This document shows positions 53,379 to 64,000 of a DNA stretch of 64,000 bases, in pieces (within the stretch, counting starts at the first letter, position 1; the number at the start of each line of letters is the position of its first letter). This DNA is from Pleurostoma richardsiae (Eukaryota > Ascomycota > Sordariomycetes > Calosphaeriales > Pleurostomataceae): contig JANBVO010000021.1 of NCBI GenBank assembly GCA_030052745.1, forward strand, positions 372,001 through 436,000. Direction: 5' to 3'. The notes under the pieces are model-generated. The model was not told the DNA's origin and made no database searches. It saw only the letters and a list, made by a program, of their open reading frames with translations. The position numbers were made by a program, and so were the translations under genes.

Positions 53379-54451
53379 TCATTCTATTCCCTCCACCACC
53401 TCCGACTGCCTGGTATCGCTGTCAGTAAAATCAATGTTCCCGCTGTAGCTAGCGGCCAGGTTTCTAACACATACCTGTACGTGTTAAACATGGGATTTCC
53501 ATTCGCCTGCTGCTGTTGGATCTGCTGAGCCAGTTGAGCAGGAGGGAGCTGTGTCTCCTGGCCCGAGACTTGAGAGTACTGCTGCACGGGGGGTAGATGT
53601 CCAGGCGCTGCTGCGCGCTGGCAACTCGGATCTGCCACCCCGTTCCAACCTGCTGCTGCCATCTGAGACATGTCCTGCCCTCCCTGAGCACCGTATCCTC
53701 CTCCCATCGCCGGCCCCCCAGGCGCTGCCGCCGCCGGCGGTGCCGCCACGACCCGCCCCAGGACGTAGGCCCCGCCGGCGAGCACCCCGTCGTCGAAGAC
53801 CGACCGGCACACCTCGTCGTACACCTCGCGGCGGACCGCGCTGCCGCGGCGCATGCCCTCGGGGACGACGCGCTCCGCCTCGCGCTGCCACTCCATGCGC
53901 TCGGTCGCCAGGCCCACGCTGTCGGCCCAGGCGCGCAGCGCCGCGCCCTGCTGCTCCGCCAGCCGCGCCAGGGTGTCGTGCAGGAGGAGGTCGGCGCGGC
54001 GGGCGGCGGCGTAGTCGGAGTAGGAGAGGGAGGCCCGGCCGGGCGAGGGCGGCGGGTGGTGGGGAGGGGACGACGGGGAGGGGAGGGAGGGGGCGTGTGT
54101 GGGGAGGAGGTGGCGGGATCGGCCTCGCTTGCTGTGGGAGGAGGGCGGTGGCGTGGCGGCGGCGATGGTGTTGTGTCTCGCGCTCCTGGGTCCGTTGGCG
54201 GCGGAGGCGGTGCTGGTCGCCGGCCCACGCAGACTGGACGTGTTGCGATGCTTGCCGGCGCGGGCGGCTTGGTGGCTCCTGGAGGTGCCGGTGGTGCTGC
54301 CGTCTCTTGATTGCTGCTTCTTGGCGGCCCGAGTGGATGTTCTCAGGTGTGACGGCAAGGCTCCAAGTGCATCAGTCATGGCGCTGTCGCCGTCGCGGTC
54401 CTCCCTGCTAGCTCGAGGCACCCGGTGGCCACGGTTCTTACTTCTGCCCAT
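53379..54451 (-). CDS. Unrecognised, largely disordered conserved-looking protein
   Basis: I do not recognise this gene. The proposed CDS is complement(join(53379..53418,53475..54451)), 338 aa, from an ATG at 54451 (MGRSKNRGHRVPRAS). The first 135 residues are Ser/Arg/Pro-rich and basic. A helical block at about 140-240 looks like the only folded part (SYSDYAAARRADLLLHDTLARLAEQQGAALRAW, then MRRGSAVRREVYDEVCRSVF). The C-terminal third is Gly/Gln/Pro-rich. A 56-nt intron (GTATGT donor, CAG acceptor) would end the protein NTYSDTRQSEVVEGIE. Without splicing the protein is 355 aa and ends in a hydrophobic stretch. It is flanked on the left by vps3 and on the right by a long gene-free region. Confidence 0.55.
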
Positions 54452-57400
54452 CTTCTAGCACGGATCGATTTGCGCCTGTGACTCTGGCCTGGGCTCGTGG
54501 AAGCCGAACATGCGGCATAGCTGGACTATACATGGTTGCTGATGGAACCGGGACCTCGTACCTATATATGTTCCCTGCGGGCGCACCCATGTTGACGTGG
54601 ACTGAGTCGAACTGGGGAATCTATGCGATAGTTCGTTCCATCGCTGGCTGGAAATGGAGGCGCGAGTCAAAGGAGTTGGCGGCTTCAGGGGATGATAAAC
54701 ATCCCAGCGCTGGGCAGTCAGGGTGGGACGTGCGACGGCAAACAAAGGCAGCGAAAGCTGATAGCACTTGTGTGTCTTTGTGCAGCAACACTTGGAATTG
54801 GACAAGTCAAAAGATGGAAGCTTCTCGGATCTCGATAGAAGCAGACTTCGATAATAACAAGTGGCACTTGGTCCGGTAAGCCTCTCCCCAAGAAGTCTGG
54901 GTGCCGTGACACTGGTGATTTACAGAAACAAGTAGGAAAAAGACGAACATATAGAGCAGCTGCCTTGACAGATACTTTCACCGAGGGACTTGGTCATTGA
55001 TATTTGTCTTGGTTTGGACTTGTCGAAGACTCCAGACTGCAGAGATTCCAAAAGTCGTCGTGCCTTGAACGCTTCTCCAGATAGGAGTCGTGCTGTATGT
55101 TTCTCGATGTTATTTCGCCAACAGCGCGGCTTTCATTTGGGAGATGTAAAACCTAGCACGACAGAGAGAAATATGCTCAACACAAACTGTACGTTATGGG
55201 ATGCCCATCGTCACTGAAAAGATCGGATGCTACACTAACATTAAAGCCAATATCGAAGTCGAGGCTTTGGGGCCCGATGACGGTGATGAGTCTCATCCCA
55301 AGGACAATCTCTCCATGTTGTAGCAACTTAATGAACTACAATGGCCATACCCGATTCACGCTATTATGCAGAATCCTCACTTCAAGGGGTGCAGAGCGCA
55401 CCATCGTGTGAAGAAACTCAAAGCTAGGGATCGTTCTGGAAGTCGACGAGCACTCGGCGGTATCAAACCAGAAGCAGCCGATGCGTCTGTCGTTCGTCAG
55501 ACGGTCCAAGCCAACAACACTGGTTTGATGACTGGTCATGAGGCAACAGGACTCGCAATAGTCATAGCCTGACGGCCGCGGCCCAACTCACCGGGAGACG
55601 ACGTTGACTGTTTTCTCTTGCTTTCAGGACCAGGAGAAGGCACCTCTACACACCTTCATCAGAGGCGGATGGTCACAGCGACCGTAGAGCTCGGGGGCCC
55701 AGGCGTGATGTCATACCGGTTTGTCGACGACGGCTGCCTTGTGTTGAATCACTGTGTCCAGCCTGACTTCTGTCCTCCGCAAGCTTCGAGTTGTATGAAC
55801 AGGTGGCCGACCATTGCAACGGGGGGCAACGGAATGTAACCCATCAGCACAGGAGCTTGGTCCCTAACCACATCCTGAGAGGCCGCTTATTCTCAACTGC
55901 GGTACGCTATGATGCGCGGGCTGATCTTCACTCGGCGATCCAGGCTTGATGCTAACTGCTCATCCTCGACCAGTCGAGAGAGGAGCTGCCCTCGGTACCG
56001 TATTCCCCAGAGGAGGGGCGGTGTTTGGATGCAACTTCGACTTCTCAATAGACTTGAGCAGACTTGCGGGGTATGCATCCACGTTTGGGTTGCTGTTTTC
56101 GCCAACAGCGTCACGAAGGCGAATGCCATCTGGAGACCAGGCCCCTTTCAGAACTGTTGACCGCAAAGGACTGGTCGACATTGTGCCCGCAGTTGCTTAT
56201 CAGCCCATTACTATGCGGGGGAGCAGAAGGATTGGTGCGCACGGACAGGACGAACACGAGGGTGGCATCCCCTTCTTCGGCGACTGCTCCGACCGAATGA
56301 ACAGAGGAATAGCAGAGCCCGTTTCGCGGCAAGACATCATCACCTGGGCTCACTGACAGAAAGAGCTGCTGTGCGTTCGCACCTGTTTCAGTGAGTTCGA
56401 CGCCGTGTCATGGCGCTCGAGACGTCTATCGCAGCCATATGTCTCGGCAATGGTGCGTAGCGATCCTGCAGGTACGAGCATGAGGCAGACGCAGACGCAC
56501 ACCGCCCGTGGGCACACCACAGGTGCCCGGACTGTCGACGCAAAACCAGGTCGAGGCAGACGCCGTGCCTCGTCCGTGCCTGGACGGACGCATGGCCTGG
56601 CCAAGGGCCTCTATTATCTATGAGGGGGGTCCGTGACAAGGGACGGCTCGTCCCCGTTCGACGTTAGTGATAGAGTCGCTCCTCGTTAGACTGGTGAGGC
56701 GTCGTGCCGGACTCCTCTGGCCGAAGATGGTGCGCTTGGTGGCGAGGTCCTTCATTGTACATAGTAAGTACGCGTTCCTGATAGGAGAAGAGGCATAATT
56801 AGAAGCCGAATCGTTTATCAGTCAGCCTCCTTTCCGCAGTAGCAAGGGTCTTCTTCTCTAGAGGTAGATGGACGGTGGGTGAGGAGCAGCTTTGCCGGGG
56901 TTCTGGACCGACCTCCAGAATCGAATGAGGGGCCGTTGGATGCTCGAGGTGAAGAAACGGTCTGCCGTCGGGCACAGACACCCACCGAGACAATCTCGGC
57001 GAACAGGTCCCCTCAAGGATTCCACGTCAGGCGCCAATAGGGAGGCGGTCGAAGCTAAAGGTGGTGATCGCGTGCGGGCGGGCGGAGGGTTGTTTTCTGA
57101 AACCAGGTCCCCGGGCGACAGGGTCCCGGCGGGGGCCAGAAGACCAGGGGCCGCCCGCTTGGCCGTTTCTGGTCGAACCTCATCTTGTTCTCGAATTGCC
57201 TTCCCAACACCGTAATTGTGTGGCGTCCGGGGGGGTTTGTTAAGACGAGAGACAAGGGGGCAGCTCGTGCAGAGACAGGTTCACAAGCCTTCGCTAAGTG
57301 GGCTCTGACAGCATGAAATGGATCGAAATGACGGCGATTCCCCGCTGCAGCCTGCGAGGACAAGGGGGAAACGGCCCTTTCTCTCTCTCTTCCCTACCGA

Positions 57401-57487
57401 TTCTCGTCGCCGAATCGAAGATCAAAAGGTGTCGAGATGGGCGAGATGCGCAAGATGCGCAGGAGGAGCAACAGCAATCGATGGATC

Positions 57488-57612
57488 GGCTCCATGGGTT
57501 TCTGCTAACAGTCCAGGGGAAATCTTATTATCGCCGACGCCGCTACGTAATAGAGTAGATTCATGTTGGTCTCTATCAGCGGATTGACCCATGGAGCCCG
57601 TACTATTACGTA
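57488..57612. repeat. Interleaved inverted repeats (pseudoknot-like arrangement)
   Basis: Arm A GGCTCCATGGGT (57488-57499) pairs perfectly with ACCCATGGAGCC (57587-57598). Arm B TACGTAATAG (57544-57553) pairs perfectly with CTATTACGTA (57603-57612). The order A-B-A'-B' is interleaved, not nested, so both stems together would form an H-type pseudoknot in RNA. Confidence 0.8.
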
Positions 57613-57775
57613 TCTCTTGTCAGGTGCATGTCACTTGTCGGTCGATATGCCGGGCAGTTCGTGTATGATCGCCATAATCGGACCGGGTGTGAGTTCTGAT
57701 CAAGAGTCGAAACCAGACTTGGCGAGATTGAGCCAAAGATAGCACCAGCACAACAGGGCCGCAGCTTACAAACAG

Positions 57776-57793
57776 ACTCGCTCGCTCGCTCGC
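57776..57793. repeat. CTCG tetranucleotide microsatellite
   Basis: About four copies of CTCG in the gene-free region upstream of the GPCR gene. Confidence 0.75.
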
Positions 57794-57942
57794 AGTCACA
57801 AATCGCATAACGATGTCGCACATGGGACCGGGCAACCCACGCTCGGTACATGGATGATGATGCCATGTGGCGGCGTGCTGTACAACTACGGTGATGATCG
57901 TGAGCCAGGCTGGACGAGGCAGAGGAGGGAACAGCGACAGTG

Positions 57943-57966
57943 ACAGCAGCAACAACAGCAACAACA
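57943..57966. repeat. CAG/CAA microsatellite
   Basis: Imperfect CAG and CAACAA trinucleotide run in the gene-free region upstream of the GPCR gene; not in a supported coding frame. Confidence 0.75.
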
Positions 57967-60005
57967 CCCAGTCGATCCTGATAACTTCAATATCAGAAAA
58001 ACAATAGCACTACTCTACTGCGCAGGTGAAGGCAATCCGGGGCAACCTCCGTGCATAGTGTCTTGATGGTGCAGGTTTAGCAGCCTGGCTAGTCAGACTT
58101 GGCCTGCCGCGAACCGTGGGGAATCCCAGCTCGTCCTCGCCTTTCTCAATCTCGACCCATCACCAGACAAAGCAACCAGTAGCTCCTCTTGTCTCCATCT
58201 CCCATTGGGCTGGACTTTTGGGAGATCACTAAGTCATCTCGCACAGACGGTATTTTGAAGCTTCATGTCAGTCTTAGGTCCTTGGCATGTCTACGAAGCG
58301 CCTCGAGCCAAACGCTATCCGGCAAACGGAGAAGAGTCTCCAGCACCAAAGCGAAACGGCTCTGATGCTTGTCACGACAACGCCTCCGCGGGTGAATGCT
58401 CTTCCTCCCAGGGACCAGAACAGCATATTCCTCCGACTGCAGGGTGCCGCGGCGCAGTTGCCAATTGCACTCGAGATTGCGCAAGTCGAGCTCGGCTATG
58501 CTCGTTCCCAGAGGCACGCCGCGCAAGTCTGCCCGCACCCGAGCGAGGTCGAGCGAGCGCATGCCATCCACGCCCGCCCCCTTGCCGTTCGATCTTTCAG
58601 GTTTCCGCGTCTGAGGTTTTGCTATGTAAAGAAAATGTTCAGGGACGGCCTCTCTTCATCCCAGCCGTGCTCGGTGAATTACCCGCACTTCAGCCGTCGT
58701 CAGGGCCTCGTTCATCCTAGATGCTGGACAGCCTAGAGCCTCCACCGTTGAGGTGCTGGCTGTCTCAAGCCACTGCAGATTGTCCGTTTCCTTGCTTCAC
58801 ATGGCAGGACAAGGGTTTCATGTGTCCCTGACTCAGGGCCCGCTCGCAGCGAGTCGAGTCGGCCCCCAATGAGCAATGAGGAGCGGCCGAGCGGCAGCTT
58901 CGAGGATTCGTCCTACCCCTGTCGGTGGTCAAGTAGCGATACATCCGGTCTAGCTCTCCCCGGGTTTCTGCTCTCCAACCCCCGCTGCCAAGCTGCCACT
59001 CTGCTGCCTCTCTCTTGGCTCTTGGTCGCTCCATCACGCTGGCCTCGAAGTACTGTACAAGCCACTTGCCGGGCCATGTGGCCGCCCTCCTGGGATATGG
59101 CTCTGCGAGGACAACCAACGGCAGAAGACACGGCCAATCTGCGTGCGAGCACCCCCGGCTCGGTGGCAGCGGTGGACATGGCATCCCGGCCAAGCCGTGC
59201 AGGAGGCACCTCTCCTCGACCTGCCGTGCATTTTGCCGTTTTGATGGCATTTTGCGGTTCAAGTGTCCTACGGCGTCGCCCTCCCGCCTCTCCTACTGTA
59301 CTTACGTCTTCTCTCAACCCCTTCTGGCATTCCCTCGCCGTCCCCTCCTCGGTCAAAACACCGTTCAGGAAACAAGTGTTCCTGATCTGTCCTGTGGCAG
59401 GTTCTGCCTGCAGCTGCTCGCTCATCCCCGCCAGAAGCTGCAGGGGATCTGCCCCTTACGGGTGGCTGCGGACTCTTCGTTTGGATCTCTTTCAACACGC
59501 CTGCGCTTACTTACATACAAGCCAACCGCTTTTCCTCCTTGGGCCGGGCCTCCCTGTGTCCCTCCTTGGCCAAGCTCTCCCTACCCCAGGACACAAAAGG
59601 CCCCCAGGTCCCTGGCCACCGATGGACCTTGAGTACGGTCAAGCATTGCCGTGCATTTGTTGCGATCATCACTGCTAAATTCTGACACCCAAAGCTGGCA
59701 GGGTCCCACACGGTGCCTCTGCAGGACCGTCCCCTTGCTCTCGACTTACGCTGATCCTTTCGCTACCGGTATCTAAGATCCACTGCTCAAGCATTATCCC
59801 TACCCATATCGGATTTCTCTGCAACGCTTCGCAACTCCCGGGCCCTCCTGGCCAGTGGCCAAAACCATATATCTAAGTCGGAGTCGGCGTAGGCTTCCAG
59901 CCCGCTTGACGTTTGCTCGTCGATTCATCTCTGGGGTTTGGCAACCTACTCCCGGCCTATCATTCTCGTGTCGTACTCTCCGGGACACGGCCACAACCCA
60001 GACAG

Positions 60006-60035
60006 ATGCCACTTCTATTCGACTACACTGTCTAG
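60006..60035 (+). promoter_or_regulatory. Short upstream open reading frame before the GPCR gene
   Basis: An ATG at 60006 opens a nine-codon frame (MPLLFDYTV) that stops at 60035, 27 nt before the main ATG. If it lies in the transcript leader it could lower translation of the receptor. No leader intron boundary is visible to exclude it. This is inferred from sequence only. Confidence 0.4.
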
Positions 60036-60062
60036 ACCACGCTACTAGCATTATCAGCCAAT

Positions 60063-61631
60063 ATGACCTCCACCGACCTGTCACCGTCGACGCTGCAGGG
60101 CTTCAGCATCGTCGAGCGAGTATGCTCAGTCCTTTCGCTTCTGGGATGCATCTTCATCATTGCGACCTTCTGCCTCTCCAAGGCCTTCCACAAGCCTATC
60201 AACCGGCTGGTCTTCTACGCCTCCTTCGGAAACATGATGACCAATGTTGCGACACTGATGGCGAGGACGTATCTGGGGGACTTGAACTCGGCTGGTTGCC
60301 AGTTCCAGGGCTTTCTCATCCAGATGTAAGAGAGCCCTCTTAACCACTGTGTGATTGTAATGCTAATCTTTCTTCAGGTTCATGCCGGCTGACGCGTTTT
60401 GGACGTTGGCAATGGCGGTCAATGTCTACCTGACGTTCTACTACAAGTTCGATGCTGAGAAGCTCCGCAAGATGGAGATCCCGTATCTCCTCATCTGTTA
60501 CGGCATCCCGTTTATCGTTGCTCTCACTTACATCTTCATCAAGGACCCGGTCAAGGGCCGCATGTATGGCAATGCGACCCTCTGGTGCTGGGTTAGCAAC
60601 TCCTGGGATATCTGGCGCATCGCGACATTCTACGGTCCAGTCTGGTGAGTTGCAATCCGGGAGCTGATCTGCGACTTATCTTGCTAATACCCGGAAGGGT
60701 CGTGATTCTGGTCACCTTCTTCATCTACATTCGTGCCGGACGTGAGATCTACAACAAGCACAAGCAGCTGCGCAACTTCAGCAGCCACCACGAGCCCGAA
60801 ACCCTGACCACTGTGAGCGACCCTTACGCCTCCATCAAGACGACCGAGGTGTCCGTGACCACCGAGGTTGTGTCAGACCAGGACATCGACCTGTCACCGC
60901 TCGGCGGGCGTGGCTCCGAGCCCAACACGTCACAGCCGTCAAACGCAGCCTACTCTGTGAGTATCTCGGCAAACAACAACGGCAGCAGCGCCCGGCATCC
61001 AGGCCAGCGCGAGTCCTACGGCGACGTCGTCCTCCCTATCCAGACCAACTCAACCGTCTCCGGGCCCTCTCCACCTACCGCCAGCAACACCGCCACCACC
61101 ACAACCGCCGGCGGGGGCGGCGGCACGACGAGCGGGGCCAACCCGATCCGCCGGCGGGCCGCGTACGAGGCCAACAACGCGGCGTGGTCGTACACCAAGT
61201 GCGCGATCCTCTTCTTCACGGCGATGCTGGTGACCTGGATCCCCTCGAGCGCCAACCGCGTCTTCAGCGTCGTGCACGTCGACGAGATCAGCGTGCCCCT
61301 CGAGTACATGAGCGCCTTCGTGCTGCCGCTCCAGGGCTTCTGGAACGCCATCATCTACGTCGTCACCAGCTGGAAGGCGTGCCGCGGCCTGGCGGACGAC
61401 GTGTCCGCGCGGTTCGGCCCCTCGTCGCGGCACCGCCGCGGCCGCGACGTGCGCGAGCTGGTCGGGTACCGGCCCGAGCACAACTTCCAGATGATGGCGG
61501 GCAGCAGGAGCAGCGGCAGCGGGCGCAGCCCCAGGGGGACCGACAAGAGCTACGAGAGCGAGAGCATGACGGAGCTGGCGAACAGCCGGCCCAGCTCGCA
61601 CGAGGCCGGGGGCCCGAAGGGTCGCAGGTGA
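60063..61631 (+). CDS. cAMP-receptor-like G-protein-coupled receptor
   Basis: Seven-transmembrane receptor of the fungal class V (Dictyostelium cAMP-receptor-like) family, which signals through heterotrimeric G proteins in nutrient sensing or development. CDS is join(60063..60325,60378..60644,60698..61631), 487 aa. Helix 1 is SVLSLLGCIFIIATFCL and helix 2 includes RLVFYASFGNMMTNVATLMA. Helices 3-5 run from FMPADAFWTLAMAVNVYLTFYYKF to VVILVTFFIYIRAG. A large Ser/Thr/Pro-rich third intracellular loop covers about residues 205-350. Helices 6-7 follow (YTKCAILFFTAMLVTWIPSSANRVF; YMSAFVLPLQGFWNAIIYVV), then a Ser/Arg-rich tail. Both introns fall in helices and join in phase. The ligand is unknown. 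Confidence 0.92.
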
Positions 61632-64000
61632 GCGGCTCGCGCTGCAGACACAGTCGACGATCCTGCTCCGGCTGTGCGGTTTCCTTACTCCTTCTCGACT
61701 TCCTCCTGATTGGGACATTGGCGTCGGCTGCTAAAAACCACCAGAAACGCGTCTTCCATATGCCGTCTTGTTTTCGCTGCTTCCGATGTACATAATATAC
61801 CCCCCTTTTTCGTTCCATATTTTTTCCCTGCCGACCGTTTTCTTTACTCATCCGCTTGCCTGTGGGGTTGCTTCGATGGGTGCCGCAGATCTTGTGTTTT
61901 CTGTACCATAACGCGACGGATGACGGGATCGGGGGCCAGGGATGGGTGGAAGGGAGTGAGGGGTGTTGATGCGAGACAGGGGGGCATTGATGGGATGAAC
62001 GGCTGGAGGCGAAAAGCGTGTGTGTACGATCGATGGCCTCCCTACAGGCCGAAAAGCATGGTTCTTACCTCAGATGACCCTTTCGGGGCCAATAAATTGA
62101 TTGAATCATTTCGACAACCAAGTCAGACTCGTTGATGGACAACCGCGTCTCCATCTGGTCACATCTCGCTTGCTTGTTCAATAGGCAGACCAAATGAAAT
62201 AACAATATCGCAAGCCTCTGAACCCCTCGAGACGATGATCCAGACACGACGGCTTCCTTCTTCTCTTCTCGACTTTCTGGAACCGGCAACGCAGCAACAC
62301 AGACAGCCGTGCCGTGTGCAGCTGTACCTTACATGCGGGACCTCCCTCTCTCTGGCCGTGTCTCTCGCCACTCGCCTATGTAGGTACGCGCACCTCGCGT
62401 GCTCACCCACCACCATCACGGTCGGCCCGGACGGGACGAGGGAGCGCGGCACAGCAGAATGTGTTTTTTTCGGGGGGGAGAGGTACCTGTACATTCTAGA
62501 CTGCATCCTTCTCCCACAGAGACCTACTCTGCCTCCTCTCCTCCTGACAAGAACGCGATTTCTACCGGTGTCTTGGCTGGCAACCGTCGAGCCCTCGTTG
62601 GTTCAACGTTTAACGTCGGCTGTTCGCGAGACACTTTTCTTCAACGGCTTCTTGGCTAAGTCTCTTATCCCAGCCAATAACGGTCCGTATCCTTCCAGAC
62701 TGGTTCCATCGCACGTGAAGATGTTTAGGCTTTAGCCGAGTGGGATCGGCAGCCGGCTCGGGCCCTGCAGGCGGGGGACGAGATTCTGCATCGTCCAGAA
62801 GTGATAGCGCACATGTGTGACGAACTCTCGATAGGGAGACGAATGCGGAAGACCAACAGCCTAGGGTCCGGGCTTCCAAGACAGAGCTGGAGTCTCGCGA
62901 TAGTGCAAGTGCTACATTGGAGCGCATGGTAACCAACCCTCCTATATTGCGGGGAATGCTATTGAGGACGACTTCGTTTTGACAGCTTGGCAGGCTGATT
63001 AGCCGCGTTTCTTTCTTCCTGTTTTCTTCGAACGAGTAGTACATACTGTACGAAGAATGGGAGGTTAGTCCAGCATCTACCGAGGGCTCCCCAATACTCA
63101 ATGGTCCGCAGCCGCCTCTCCTCCTTTCTTCCCCTTCACCGTCCTCGGTCTCTCGCATCTTGCGTACCTGCGTGCCCTGGTGTCGTCTCCAATATTGGAT
63201 ATGAGGCCGATCGGATTCGGCGACCGGTCAGACCCCCTAGTGGCGGAGGGTGACATCGCCTCACCGGCCCTGCTGTCCCGCTTGCAACCTCCTCCGCCGC
63301 TTGGCGGATATTCTACGGAGTAGTTCGTAGTAGAAACCGCTGTTTCGAAGCTTACCACACTATCTTTTTACTCGCCCTCCAGAGATGAGGGGAATTTCTT
63401 GCTCCCCTCTTCGAATGGCTGCGGTCAGACATTGTGACGAGTCCGTGGGCACTGCACGCGGGATGCGGGGAAGACCTCCGAATAGAGAGAAGGGGGGTTT
63501 CTTCGCTACCCCTATTCTCGCGTCAGCCCGTGAAGCCCCCTTACGTGTCGCCAAAAAGGGGGCCGACGATGCGGCTGGTACCCGTCTTACCGCCTTAGCG
63601 CTGTAGCATCCACTTCACGAAGCTACCGGCAGTGAAGCTGTGTTGTCCAATGCTCTGCGCCGGCGCGCCGGTCTGCTAAACACCGCCGTTGCCCGTTAAT
63701 GCAAGGTCTGCAGCGGAGGGTTGCAGTCTCATTTCTGACTTCTCGCTCCTCCCCTGGGATTCCGCAGGATCATCTGTGCGACCCGGACCCGGACGTGCTG
63801 CTCCAACGGCTCGCGCCTTGCAGCTCCAATATTTGAAGAATACGGAGCGCAGGTGATGCGTCTTCCTGCGTCCCAGCCACCCCGGGCCCCCTCCCGCTGT
63901 GGCCAAGTCGAGGGGAAAGAAGGTCCGTGATCTGGAGGCCGCGTGTGACGATGCGATGCCTCGCAAGTCCCACCCGCATTCCGTCACCCGCCTGGCCTGG
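61632..64000. other. Right-edge region, no supported gene
   Basis: This 2.4-kb region contains the GPCR 3' UTR (T- and C-rich around 61790-61860) and then only short overlapping frames. A T8 followed by G7 homopolymer pair lies at 62463-62478, and a CCAATATTGG palindrome at 63189-63198. A gene could continue beyond the right edge, but nothing recognisable starts here. Confidence 0.45.

Larger units (their letters stand above)
54452..60062. other. 5.6-kb gene-free region upstream of the GPCR gene
   Basis: This is the longest stretch without a supported gene. Frames are short and overlap on both strands. The longest with an ATG is 269 codons at 58869-59678, Pro/Ser/Arg-rich and without a recognisable domain. 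Visible structure includes interleaved inverted repeats (57488-57612), a CTCG repeat near 57780 and a CAG/CAA repeat near 57943-57966. There is also a C/T-rich stretch approaching the GPCR start. No transposon termini or RIP-like AT-richness are evident. A long GPCR leader, regulatory DNA or a non-coding RNA are possible. Confidence 0.5.

Noticed and set aside
57076-57160. GC-rich 8-bp inverted repeat (GCGGGCGG ... CCGCCCGC)
   Set aside because: Short arms in GC-rich DNA, likely by chance.
58287-58736. 149-codon plus-strand frame upstream of the GPCR gene
   Set aside because: Overlaps another frame of the same length on the same strand and one on the opposite strand; no domain.
54452-60062. 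Decayed transposon or virus-derived copy in the gene-free region
   Set aside because: I saw no terminal repeats, transposase, reverse-transcriptase or capsid-like protein similarity in any frame and no AT-rich RIP pattern.
44356-63198. Two copies of the palindrome CCAATATTGG (44356-44365 and 63189-63198)
   Set aside because: Ten bases, two copies and unrelated flanks; could be chance and neither is placed near a gene start.

Overview
This window is nuclear DNA of a filamentous ascomycete (Pezizomycotina), most likely a Sordariomycete. The evidence is gene-dense but intron-poor structure, short introns of about 50-100 bp with GTRNGT donors and CTAAC-like branch points, GC-rich third codon positions, and a set of clearly fungal genes. 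These include fungal aspartokinase, Pop8, Rtt103, Tlg2, Coy1, Vps3 and a cAMP-receptor-like GPCR. I resolved 25 protein-coding genes, most with exon joins that restore the full reading frame. I recognised no rRNA, tRNA, CRISPR array, virus-derived element or transposon.

Layout. 0.4-16 kb: mitochondrial ribosomal protein uS9m (-), EF1-gamma (+), an FCP1-like HAD protein (-), Rrp36 (+), Coq8 (-), Ess2 (-), PP5/Ppt1 (+), Pop8 (-), Spt4 (+), Kin17 (-). 16.8-30 kb: aspartokinase (-), mitochondrial ABC transporter Mdl1 (-), Rtt103 (-), clathrin light chain (+), a tiny four-exon Cox7/COX7a gene (-), and a mitochondrial helical-repeat protein (+). 30-54.5 kb: SNARE Tlg2 (-), calmodulin (+), a GH47 alpha-mannosidase (+), AP-1 gamma adaptin (+), a secreted DUF3455 protein (-), Golgi coiled-coil Coy1/CASP (-), CORVET subunit Vps3 (+) and an unrecognised disordered protein (-). 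54.5-64 kb: a 5.6-kb gene-free stretch, a class V (cAMP-receptor-like) GPCR gene (+), then 2.4 kb without a supported gene.

Functional themes. The left half is mostly housekeeping: translation, rRNA and RNase P biogenesis, transcription and splicing, and mitochondrial function. Between 25.5 and 53 kb, five genes act in clathrin/TGN/endosome/Golgi traffic (clathrin light chain, AP-1 gamma, Tlg2, Coy1, Vps3), alongside a secretory-pathway mannosidase. Many genes form divergent pairs with 400-750 bp shared upstream regions. The most specific regulatory signs are a perfect CPC1/Gcn4 site upstream of aspartokinase, a CCAAT box upstream of Cox7, and a short uORF before the GPCR.

I found no convincing new multi-gene system. 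The points most worth checking are: the 5.6-kb gene-free region with interleaved inverted repeats upstream of the GPCR, the altered HAD motif in the FCP1-like protein, a likely GC-AG intron in rtt103, a 12-nt in-frame double acceptor in spt4, and a swarm of GGTACCTT/GGTAA-type motifs in intergenic DNA.
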